DNA from: an uncultured Flavobacteriaceae bacterium
Lineage (GTDB): Bacteria; Bacteroidota; Bacteroidia; Flavobacteriales; Flavobacteriaceae
Assembly (NCBI GenBank): GCA_947493175.1
Contig: CANLQD010000006.1
Coordinates: 186,001 to 250,000, forward strand
Direction: 5' to 3'
DNA: 64,000 bases
Of this stretch, positions 56,870 through 64,000 are shown in pieces. Numbering within the stretch: the first letter of the stretch is position 1; the number at the start of each line of letters is the position of its first letter. The translations under genes and the position numbers were made by a program. The notes beneath the pieces are model-generated. The model made no database searches and was not told the origin of the DNA. It was given only the letters and a program-made list of their open reading frames with translations.

Positions 56870-59416
56870 ATGGATGATAATTTCTCACCTAGGGTAAAAG
56901 ATGTAATTGCTTACAGCAAAGAAGAAGCGCTACGATTGGGCCATGACTTCATTGGCACGGAGCACTTGATGCTAGGTCTTTTGCGTGACGGAAACGGTAA
57001 AGCGATCAGTATTTTGGATGCGATGGATGTAGACTTGGACCACCTTCGAAGAAAGGTGGAAATACTGAGCCCGTCGAACCCAAGCCCAAGCAACGTTCAA
57101 AAAGACAAAAAGAATCTTCATTTGACCCGCCAAGCGGAAAGGGCCTTGAAGACCACATTTTTAGAGGCCAAATTGTTTCAAAGTTCTTCAATCAACACGG
57201 CGCACCTATTGTTGTGTATTTTGCGAAACGAGAACGACCCGACCACCAAGCTACTTCATAAATTAAAAGTAGATTATGATGGTGTAAAAGAACAATTTAA
57301 ATTTATGATTACCAGCGATGATGAAATAGTCGATGCACCTTCTGCGGAGTCATTCCCAAATGAGCCCGAAGACAGTAGTGAAAGTAAAGAAGGTAATTTT
57401 GGGGCAAGTGGTCAAAAAGGAAATAAAAAATCCAAAACGCCCGTCTTGGATAATTTTGGACGGGACCTTACCCGTATGGCCGAGGAAAATCGCTTGGACC
57501 CTGTTGTTGGTCGTGAAAAGGAAATCGAGCGGGTATCACAAATCCTTAGCCGAAGAAAAAAGAACAACCCATTGTTGATCGGAGAGCCGGGCGTGGGCAA
57601 AAGTGCCATTGCCGAAGGGCTTGCATTGCGTATTATCAATAAAAAGGTGTCCAGGATACTTTACAACAAAAGAGTGGTCACCTTAGATTTGGCTTCTCTA
57701 GTAGCGGGCACCAAATATCGAGGGCAGTTCGAGGAGCGAATGAAAGCTGTGATGAACGAACTTGAGAAAAACGACGATGTTATCCTCTTCATTGATGAGA
57801 TACATACGATTGTGGGTGCAGGCGGTGCAACGGGAAGCTTGGATGCTTCGAACATGTTCAAACCTGCATTGGCACGGGGTGAGATTCAATGCATCGGTGC
57901 CACCACACTGGATGAATATCGCCAGTACATCGAAAAAGATGGCGCATTGGAACGCCGTTTTCAAAAGGTAATCGTGGAGCCTACCAGCGTGGAAGAAACC
58001 ATCGAAATTTTACAAAACATCAAAGGCAAGTACGAAGAACACCATAATGTAAGTTACACCGATGATGCAATAGTGGCCTGTGTGAAGTTGACAAACCGCT
58101 ACATGACAGATCGTTTTCTTCCGGACAAGGCCATCGATGCGTTAGACGAAGCAGGATCTCGTGTGCACATCGTAAATATGGACGTACCCAAACAAATTCT
58201 CGAGCTTGAGAAACAATTAGAGGATGTAAGGGAATTGAAGAACAGCGTCGTTAAAAAACAAAAATACGAGGAGGCCGCCAAGTTACGCGACGATGAAAAA
58301 CGATTGGAAAAAGAGTTGGCCGTTGCCCAGGAAAAATGGGAAGAAGATAGCAAGCAGCATAAAGAAACGGTCACCGAGGACAATGTGGCCGATGTAGTTT
58401 CGATGATGAGCGGTATTCCCGTTAACCGAATTGCACAAACAGAAAGTAATAAACTGGCCGAATTGCCCGACTTGATAAAAGACAATGTCATTGGGCAAGA
58501 CGAAGCGGTCGCGAAGGTGGCAAAGGCCATACAACGTAACCGAGCCGGACTTAAAGACCCCAACAAGCCTATTGGGTCTTTTATATTTCTGGGACAGACC
58601 GGGGTCGGAAAAACCCAACTAGCCAAAATATTGGCCAAGGAACTGTTCGATTCAGAAGATGCTTTAATACGTATCGACATGAGCGAATACATGGAAAAGT
58701 TTGCAATCTCCCGACTTGTCGGAGCGCCTCCAGGATACGTAGGTTATGAAGAAGGTGGCCAGTTGACCGAGAAAGTGCGTCGCAAACCTTATTCCGTTAT
58801 TCTGTTGGATGAAGTCGAAAAAGCGCATCCCGATGTTTTCAATATGTTGCTACAAGTATTGGATGACGGATACCTTACCGATAGTCTCGGACGAAAAATT
58901 GACTTTAGGAACAGTATCATCATTATGACTTCCAATATCGGAGCACGACAGGTGAAGGACTTTGGACAAGGAGTCGGTTTTGGAACTTCTGCAAAACTTT
59001 CCCAAGCAGACGCTAATCAGAAAAGCGTTATTGAGAATGCCCTTAAAAAAGCGTTTGCTCCCGAATTTTTGAATCGTATTGATGATGTAGTCGTATTTAA
59101 TTCGTTGGAAAGAGAAGATATCCACAAGATTATCGATATAGAGCTTGCAAAACTGTTCAGCAGAATCAAGGATATCGGGTATAACCTGAACCTTACCGAA
59201 AAAGCCAAAGACTATATTGCCGAAAAAGGCTTTGACAAGCAATATGGTGCGCGACCTTTGAAAAGGGCCATTCAAAAATATATCGAGGATGCCTTGGCAG
59301 AAGAAATCGTAAACTCCAAACTAGAAGAAGGTGATAGCATCTTTATGGATTTAGACGAGAAAAACGATGAACTTAGTATCAAAATCAAAAAGGCTGCAAA
59401 AACTCCAAAGGCCTGA
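56870..59416 (+). CDS. clpC: ATP-dependent Clp protease ATP-binding subunit ClpC
   Basis: An 848-residue HSP100 ATPase. Clp N-terminal repeats (about 5-145; FIGTEHLMLGLLRDGNGKAISIL), AAA1 with Walker A GEPGVGKSAIAEG and Walker B VILFIDEIHTIVGAG, a UVR-like coiled segment (KQKYEEAAKLRDDEKRLEKEL), AAA2 with GQTGVGKTQLAK and VILLDEVEKAHPDVFN, and C-terminal D2-small (EKGFDKQYGARPLKRAIQKYIEDALAEEI). It unfolds substrates for ClpP. A box TAATTTTA and start ATG 56870 lie 20 nt apart. It reads away from gyrA. Confidence 0.95.
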   Translation: MDDNFSPRVKDVIAYSKEEALRLGHDFIGTEHLMLGLLRDGNGKAISILDAMDVDLDHLRRKVEILSPSNPSPSNVQKDKKNLHLTRQAERALKTTFLEAKLFQSSSINTAHLLLCILRNENDPTTKLLHKLKVDYDGVKEQFKFMITSDDEIVDAPSAESFPNEPEDSSESKEGNFGASGQKGNKKSKTPVLDNFGRDLTRMAEENRLDPVVGREKEIERVSQILSRRKKNNPLLIGEPGVGKSAIAEGLALRIINKKVSRILYNKRVVTLDLASLVAGTKYRGQFEERMKAVMNELEKNDDVILFIDEIHTIVGAGGATGSLDASNMFKPALARGEIQCIGATTLDEYRQYIEKDGALERRFQKVIVEPTSVEETIEILQNIKGKYEEHHNVSYTDDAIVACVKLTNRYMTDRFLPDKAIDALDEAGSRVHIVNMDVPKQILELEKQLEDVRELKNSVVKKQKYEEAAKLRDDEKRLEKELAVAQEKWEEDSKQHKETVTEDNVADVVSMMSGIPVNRIAQTESNKLAELPDLIKDNVIGQDEAVAKVAKAIQRNRAGLKDPNKPIGSFIFLGQTGVGKTQLAKILAKELFDSEDALIRIDMSEYMEKFAISRLVGAPPGYVGYEEGGQLTEKVRRKPYSVILLDEVEKAHPDVFNMLLQVLDDGYLTDSLGRKIDFRNSIIIMTSNIGARQVKDFGQGVGFGTSAKLSQADANQKSVIENALKKAFAPEFLNRIDDVVVFNSLEREDIHKIIDIELAKLFSRIKDIGYNLNLTEKAKDYIAEKGFDKQYGARPLKRAIQKYIEDALAEEIVNSKLEEGDSIFMDLDEKNDELSIKIKKAAKTPKA

Positions 59417-59440
59417 TATTGGGTAGGAAAAATATGCGAA

Positions 59441-59468
59441 AAGGGCCGTTTAAAACGGTCCTTTTTTT
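59441..59468 (+). terminator. Terminator after clpC
   Basis: AAGGGCCGT (59441-59449) pairs with ACGGTCCTT (59455-59463) with one G-T pair, loop TTAAA, followed by a T run. Confidence 0.8.
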
Positions 59469-59615
59469 TGTTCCTTTTTTTGTAACGGTAAGAATTAAAA
59501 TACGGTACATGGAACGAACGGCATTATAAACGATATTTAAGCCGTTAATCTATTTTTTTACACGAACCAATGGCTTACCGCTACTTTCGTTTTGAGACAC
59601 TACAAAATACACAGA

Positions 59616-60017
59616 ATGAAAGTGGGAAAATCCAATAAGAAGGTCATCGTAAGGGAGTATCAGCTCGAGATAGGTAAGATACAGGTATACGAAAACCACA
59701 TGGTATCGATTTTTAATGAAGGAACTACCCTGACATTGGAAAGGGCTTACCAAATCATAGGTATTTCAGAAATACACTATCGAAACAGGGATTTTGGATT
59801 TATAAGTTTGCGAAAGCATTCCTATGCCATTGACCCTACTATTTATGGCTATCTACGAGAACTGGAAAATTTAAAGGCCTTTGCCATTGTATCGATCAAA
59901 GAAATGGATATGCACAACTTCAAGATTGAAAAACTCTTTTATAAAAAACCCATGAAGTTTTTCATCGAATACGAAAATGCCTTGGCTTGGGTGAAGCGCA
60001 GGGTAAAGGGAAAATAG
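59616..60017 (+). CDS. Small protein of SpoIIAA/STAS-like fold, function unknown
   Basis: A 133-residue protein; ATG 59616 is used rather than TTG 59592. Strand-helix alternation (REYQLEIGKIQVYENHMVSIFNEGTTLTLERAYQIIGIS, FGFISLRKHSYAIDPTIYG, FAIVSIKEMDMHNFKIEKLFYKKPMKFFIEYENALAWV) fits the STAS/SpoIIAA-like family often found in Bacteroidota. No kinase or sigma partner nearby. Function unknown. Confidence 0.6.
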   Translation: MKVGKSNKKVIVREYQLEIGKIQVYENHMVSIFNEGTTLTLERAYQIIGISEIHYRNRDFGFISLRKHSYAIDPTIYGYLRELENLKAFAIVSIKEMDMHNFKIEKLFYKKPMKFFIEYENALAWVKRRVKGK

Positions 60018-60140
60018 CAGTTTTACCAACGGGCAATGCCTACGAGCATATATTTCCTTTTAATTGGGCCCAAGACCTGTGTATTAAAAAAAACAGTTCC
60101 CTAAAAAGACAGCCCCCTGCCACAGATTTAATTTACGGTA

Positions 60141-61697
60141 TTACCTATCCGACCTTTCTTTATCATTTGTGTCTTCAGGAGGTGTCTCCGGAACTTTGAA
60201 CAAATCGATAAAGGCCTTACCCAGTCCGTCTATTATTCCCGAAGCCGTGAGCGCTTGATACCCTGTTTCCTCAACAGCAATATCACCGGCCCTTCCATGA
60301 AGATACACTCCAAAAACAGCGGCGTTCAAAGCTGGGTAGTCCTGCGTGAGCAGACCGGTTATAACACCTGTTAACACATCTCCGCTTCCTGCAGTTGCCA
60401 TGCCCGGATTACCTGTGGTATTCACGAATCCCTTTCCTTCAAAAACTACTATCGTATGTGCGCCCTTTATAACGAGTACACACTGATACTTCTTTGAAAA
60501 TGCTTTGGCTTTTTTTAGTTTTTCAAAATCATCTTCCCAGCTTCCGATGAGTCGCTCGAGCTCTTTGGGATGTGGGGTCAATACCGCCATTTTAGGTAAG
60601 TGCTGAAGTAAGGACTCGTTCTCCGATAAAATATTTAGGGCATCTGCATCGACCACCAAGGGGGTCTTCACTTTTTTAAGGAAATCACCAAAAGCCTTTA
60701 CCGTGGCCTTTTCTTTCCCGAGGCCCACACCCACGGCAACAGCCTTCACATCTAGATCAAAATCGATTTTGGCAATGTAGTCCTGACCAGCATCTGATAA
60801 GACCATCGCTTCCGGTAGGTTGGTCTGCAAAGGTAGTATCCCGCAAGAAGGTACGTAAGCCGTCACCAATCCGCTTCCAGCATGCAAACAACCTTTCGAA
60901 GCGAGGTGAACGGCTCCTATTTTCCCTAAACTTCCTCCGATGATAAGCGAATGTCCGTAGGTACCCTTATGCGAAAACTTTTCCCTCGGAAGATACATCG
61001 GTAATACCTCATTCTTACCGATCAATTCATATTCAGTTGCTGTTTTTGAAAGAACTTCAGGGTCGAGGCCTATATCCAGTATTTCCCATTGATTCACGAA
61101 TACACCCGTTTCGGGCAGAAAAAAGACAAGCTTCGGCGCCTGAAAGCTTAATACGTAGTTTGCTTTCACCACCGCATTGCTACTTTCAACACCTTTATCG
61201 GTAAAAAGACCCGAAGGCACATCGACCGATAGTATAAAGGCCTCTGACCGATGTAGATGCTGAATCAAATTTACCACCCAGTTTGCAGGTGGCCGGTTCA
61301 AACCAATTCCGAATATGGCATCTACTACAATATCTTCCTTTTTAATCTGAGGTAAGGGATCATCGGATTCCAAAAACTCGGGCCACACCTTCCGGGCCTT
61401 TAGGCGTTCTAAGTTCAAGAGAAAGTCTTTGGATCGGGCTTTGCTGTAATTGACGACATAGACATTTATATGATACCCATGTTCTTGTAGGTGACGGGCC
61501 AATGCAATGCCATCACCCCCATTGTTGCCAATACCACAAAAAAGATGAATCTTTATGGGAGCTCCTTGCATGCGTAGATGCATCCAATTGAAAATCTGGG
61601 TGGCAGCGCGTTCCATCAAAGCATCACTGGTAATGCCCTGTTTTTCAATAGTAAATTGATCTGCTTTATAAATTTGTTCCTTGGAAAATAGTTTCAT
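60141..61697 (-). CDS. nnr: Bifunctional NAD(P)H-hydrate epimerase/dehydratase
   Basis: A 518-residue fusion. The N-terminal NnrE (YjeF-N; about 1-215) epimerase contains FCGIGNNGGDGIALARHLQEHGY and VDAIFGIGLNRPP; the C-terminal NnrD (about 225-505) contains HKGTYGHSLIIGGSLGKIGAVHLASKG, VVDADALNILSE, VLTPHPKELERL and NTTGNPGMATAGSGDVLTGVITGLL. It repairs hydrated NAD(P)H with ADP or ATP. It diverges from the thrA leader. Confidence 0.94.
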   Translation of the reverse strand: MKLFSKEQIYKADQFTIEKQGITSDALMERAATQIFNWMHLRMQGAPIKIHLFCGIGNNGGDGIALARHLQEHGYHINVYVVNYSKARSKDFLLNLERLKARKVWPEFLESDDPLPQIKKEDIVVDAIFGIGLNRPPANWVVNLIQHLHRSEAFILSVDVPSGLFTDKGVESSNAVVKANYVLSFQAPKLVFFLPETGVFVNQWEILDIGLDPEVLSKTATEYELIGKNEVLPMYLPREKFSHKGTYGHSLIIGGSLGKIGAVHLASKGCLHAGSGLVTAYVPSCGILPLQTNLPEAMVLSDAGQDYIAKIDFDLDVKAVAVGVGLGKEKATVKAFGDFLKKVKTPLVVDADALNILSENESLLQHLPKMAVLTPHPKELERLIGSWEDDFEKLKKAKAFSKKYQCVLVIKGAHTIVVFEGKGFVNTTGNPGMATAGSGDVLTGVITGLLTQDYPALNAAVFGVYLHGRAGDIAVEETGYQALTASGIIDGLGKAFIDLFKVPETPPEDTNDKERSDR

Positions 61698-61852
61698 GTA
61701 GTGTTCCCGATTAATAGCGTATTAAGAATAATGTGAAATTTAGAAACCTTTTCGATAGTTGAATCCCCGTTACGAAAAAGTTCCGGTTCAATTACCATAG
61801 TAGCAAAATATCATAACAATATGTATCGATTTTATAAAAATATCCATAAACG

Positions 61853-61895
61853 TTTGCTCAGGGTCTCAAATGTACTACTTTTGACTTTTAGTCAA
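61853..61895 (+). promoter_or_regulatory. Promoter of the thrA leader with TTGACT-TTT-AGTCAA palindrome
   Basis: TTTG (61853-61856), 19 nt, then TACTTTTG (61876-61883), both perfect flavobacterial consensus; TSS near 61890. TTGACTTTTAGTCAA (61881-61895) is a perfect palindrome over the TSS and may be a repressor site or 5-prime hairpin. Confidence 0.75.
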
Positions 61896-61899
61896 TCAC

Positions 61900-61989
61900 A
61901 TGAAAGTGACTCCAATACATTACAGCAACTGTTTTTTACCTTCATATAATGGTGGTACTTTTACTAGTACAACGACCCCTTTGGGGTAA
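61900..61989 (+). CDS. Threonine-rich leader peptide of thrA
   Basis: 29 codons, ATG 61900 to TAA 61987. The peptide carries Thr at positions 4, 20, 22, 24, 25 and 26, so TFTSTTT is a Thr cluster before the end, the mark of a ribosome-mediated attenuation leader. The stop lies 73 nt before the thrA ATG. The hairpin ACCCC-TTT-GGGGT overlaps the stop. I do not see a clean terminator stem with a T run downstream, so the control mode is unclear. Confidence 0.7.
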   Translation: MKVTPIHYSNCFLPSYNGGTFTSTTTPLG

Positions 61990-62062
61990 TCTAACACTAT
62001 CTCTCCGTTTTCGCGATATTAGCGCCAGTTCAACTAAAAGTACATCCTAATCTCATTACACC

Positions 62063-64000
62063 ATGCAAGTTTTAAAGTTCGGTGGCACTTCGGTAGCCAA
62101 TGCAAAAAACATAACGCTCGTCAAGAACATCGTAGCCTCTGAAGCCGACCAGCCTATTGTAGTTGTCGTTTCTGCGCTCGGGGGCATAACCGATCTCCTA
62201 TTAAAAACAGCCGAATTGGCCTCTATCCAAGATACGGGCTATACCGAACATCTCGCAGAAATAGAACAAAGACATTTACAGACCATCAAAGAGTTATTAC
62301 CTATTCAATCCCAAAGTGCGGTATTAAGTAAGGTAAAGAGCGAACTGAATACTTTGGAGACCTTGTTGGAAGGTGCTTTTCTTATCGGGGAGATTACGCC
62401 AAAACTTTCGGATAAAATCGTGAGCTATGGAGAGTTGCTATCTTCCTATATCATTAGTCAATTTTTCATTTCGGAAGGGTTAAAGGCAGTTTATAAAGAC
62501 AGTAGGGAGTTGATAAAAACAAATACCGCCTACGGAAAAGCAATAGTGAACTTTGAATCGACACACCTACTTTGTAAAGACTTTTTTGATACAAACAAGG
62601 CTAAAATCACCGTATTGGGAGGGTTTATCGCTTCCTCCAACAAGGGGGATGCAACCACCTTGGGAAGAGGAGGTTCCGATTACTCTGCAGCTATCGTTGC
62701 GGCAGCACTCGATGCTAAAATGCTACAGATTTATACCGATGTAAGTGGTATGTACACTGCAAATCCCAAACTTGTGAAACAAGCAAAGGCGATACCCCAT
62801 ATTTCCTATGAGGAGGCCATGGAGCTTTCCCATTTTGGAGCGAAGGTACTATATGCCCCAACAATACAGCCTGTTTTAACGAAAGGTATCTCAATCATAA
62901 TCAAAAATACTTTTGAACCTAATGCCAAAGGAACCCTCATTACCAAAAACACGAATAAAGAGGGGAAGACCGTTCGCGGTATCAGCCATATAGGGGAAAT
63001 TGCCCTACTTTCGCTCGAAGGACCCGGTATGGTGGGGATTCCCGGAATTTCAAAACGTTTTTTCGAGGTACTCTCGCAAGAAGAAATCAGTGTCGTTCTT
63101 ATTACACAAGCCTCTTCCGAACATTCGATTTGTGTCGGAATTTCATCTAGAGATGTTGACCGAGCCGTAAAAATTGTAAACAACGCTTTCGCCTATGAAA
63201 TAGAGCGTAACAAAATAAAACCCGTCGCGGCCGAAACCGACCTCGCCGTTATTGCACTTGTTGGAGATAATATGAAACAGCACCAAGGCCTTAGTGGCAA
63301 AATGTTCAGCACCTTGGGTCGCAACAACGTGAATATTCGTGCCATAGCACAAGGAGCTTCCGAACGCAACATTTCAGCGGTAATCGGTCAAAGCGATGTA
63401 AAAAAGGCATTGAATTCCTTACACGAAGCTTTCTTTGAGGAGAACATCAAGCAGCTGAACCTCTTTGTAATGGGAGTGGGAAATGTAGGCTCCAAGTTAT
63501 TAAAGCAACTACGGCAACAGAACAAGTATCTAAAAGAACAGCTTAAGTTGAACCTTCGCGTTATCGGCATCTCCAATTCCCGTACCATGCTCTTCGACGA
63601 AAATGGAATTGGATTAAAAGACTGGGAAGCGCAACTGGCCAAAGGAGAAAAAGCAGACCGAATCAGCTTTATGCAACGTGTAAACAAGCTTAATTACCGT
63701 AATAGCATTTTTGTTGATAATACCGCTAGCCATGAAGTATCGGAAAACTATTCGGACTACCTAAGAAATAGTATTTCCGTAGTGACCTGTAACAAAATAG
63801 CCTGCTCTTCTAAATATGACAGCTATCTAGAGCTCAAATCACTTGCACGTAAGTACAATGCACCTTTCTTGTTCGAGACCAATGTTGGCGCAGGACTTCC
63901 GATTATTGATACGTTAAAACATTTGATTGCCTCGGGCGATACCATTCTAAAAATTCAGGCAGTACTCTCGGGCAGTCTCAATTTTGTCTTCAATAATTTC
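62063..64000 (+). CDS. thrA: Bifunctional aspartokinase/homoserine dehydrogenase, 5-prime part (continues beyond window)
   Basis: 646 codons are visible before the window ends. Aspartokinase: MQVLKFGGTSVANAKNI, DKIVSYGELLSSYI, TLGRGGSDYSAAIVAAAL, YTDVSGMYTANPKLV (about 1-290). Two ACT domains follow (about 310-465; LSLEGPGMVGIPGISKRFFEVLSQEEISVVLITQASSE and LVGDNMKQHQGLSGKMFSTLGRNNVNIRAIAQGASE), then the homoserine dehydrogenase Rossmann start NLFVMGVGNVGSKLLKQL (about 470) and its NTASHEVSENY and LFETNVGAGLPIID. First steps to threonine and methionine. Expressed behind the Thr-rich leader. Confidence 0.95.
   Translation, partial: MQVLKFGGTSVANAKNITLVKNIVASEADQPIVVVVSALGGITDLLLKTAELASIQDTGYTEHLAEIEQRHLQTIKELLPIQSQSAVLSKVKSELNTLETLLEGAFLIGEITPKLSDKIVSYGELLSSYIISQFFISEGLKAVYKDSRELIKTNTAYGKAIVNFESTHLLCKDFFDTNKAKITVLGGFIASSNKGDATTLGRGGSDYSAAIVAAALDAKMLQIYTDVSGMYTANPKLVKQAKAIPHISYEEAMELSHFGAKVLYAPTIQPVLTKGISIIIKNTFEPNAKGTLITKNTNKEGKTVRGISHIGEIALLSLEGPGMVGIPGISKRFFEVLSQEEISVVLITQASSEHSICVGISSRDVDRAVKIVNNAFAYEIERNKIKPVAAETDLAVIALVGDNMKQHQGLSGKMFSTLGRNNVNIRAIAQGASERNISAVIGQSDVKKALNSLHEAFFEENIKQLNLFVMGVGNVGSKLLKQLRQQNKYLKEQLKLNLRVIGISNSRTMLFDENGIGLKDWEAQLAKGEKADRISFMQRVNKLNYRNSIFVDNTASHEVSENYSDYLRNSISVVTCNKIACSSKYDSYLELKSLARKYNAPFLFETNVGAGLPIIDTLKHLIASGDTILKIQAVLSGSLNFVFNNF

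Noticed and set aside
61990..62062. A classical terminator after the threonine leader
   Set aside because: Only short stems (ACCCC/GGGGT at the stop codon and CGC/GCG near 62015-62027) and no T run; reported as leader only.
1..64000. CRISPR array, prophage, transposon or integron
   Set aside because: No spaced direct repeats, transposase, integrase or phage structural gene was seen on either strand.

Overview
The window looks like chromosome from a marine-type member of the Flavobacteriaceae (Bacteroidota); the genus cannot be fixed by eye. Signs are the flavobacterial -7 promoter box (TAnnTTTG, often with TTTG about 19 nt upstream), few Shine-Dalgarno sites, lipoproteins with short LxxC lipoboxes, LytS/LytTR pairs, YHYH, WG-repeat, SCO and MORN proteins, and a moderate GC content. 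There is no prophage, insertion sequence, CRISPR array or rRNA.

Layout. (1) 1-9.1 kb: a sulfur-oxidation island with two sulfide:quinone oxidoreductase-type flavoproteins, TusE/DsrC-like and DsrE-like sulfur carriers, a molybdenum sulfite dehydrogenase with its cytochrome c, a sterol-desaturase-like protein, a DUF3365 cytochrome lipoprotein and a persulfide dioxygenase-rhodanese fusion. (2) 9.3-34.8 kb: a stress/energy-limitation block with a flavodoxin-domain protein, an FMN-binding lipoprotein, a WG-repeat protein, DUF2267, HPF, seven two-domain universal stress proteins, deoC/deoD, a PAS/LOV-like histidine kinase with a REC-Crp response regulator, an ATP-cone nuclease, a beta-CASP RNase-like gene carrying an in-frame stop, phosphofructokinase, a GT35 phosphorylase-like enzyme and an SLC13 transporter. 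(3) 35-47.9 kb: a GntR/LacI-type regulator, a TolC-MacA-MacB efflux operon with a LytS/LytTR pair, an ECF sigma operon with a CpxP-like and an EF-hand protein, then SCO, MORN and YHYH proteins. (4) 48.2-64 kb: housekeeping genes: tRNA-Pro, tRNA-Ser, the PgpH-like HD phosphodiesterase, thiolase, an NlpC/P60-like protein, a TPR protein, gyrA, clpC, nnrDE and the start of thrA.

Main discovery. Parts 1 and 2 are tied together by a palindrome, TGAY-N4-RTCA (Crp/Fnr type; TAAC-N4-GTTA variants at the sulfur genes). I located 17 copies by eye. At 16 of them a TAnnTTTG-like -7 box starts exactly 29.5 nt from the palindrome centre, with 23 nt between palindrome and box, which is the class II activator position. 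The promoters serve sulfur oxidation, ribosome hibernation, the usp genes, deoCD, an ATP-cone nuclease/RNase unit, a transporter and a probable small RNA. A REC-Crp regulator with the E-xxx-R recognition-helix signature lies inside the set, next to a histidine kinase whose second PAS domain is LOV-like but has Leu in place of the photoactive Cys. I read this as a flavobacterial dormancy-type or reactive-sulfur/oxygen regulon.

Other notable points are a threonine-rich leader peptide before thrA behind a well-matched promoter, an NlpC/P60 protein with Ser in place of the catalytic Cys, and a GT35 protein with Thr in place of the PLP lysine.
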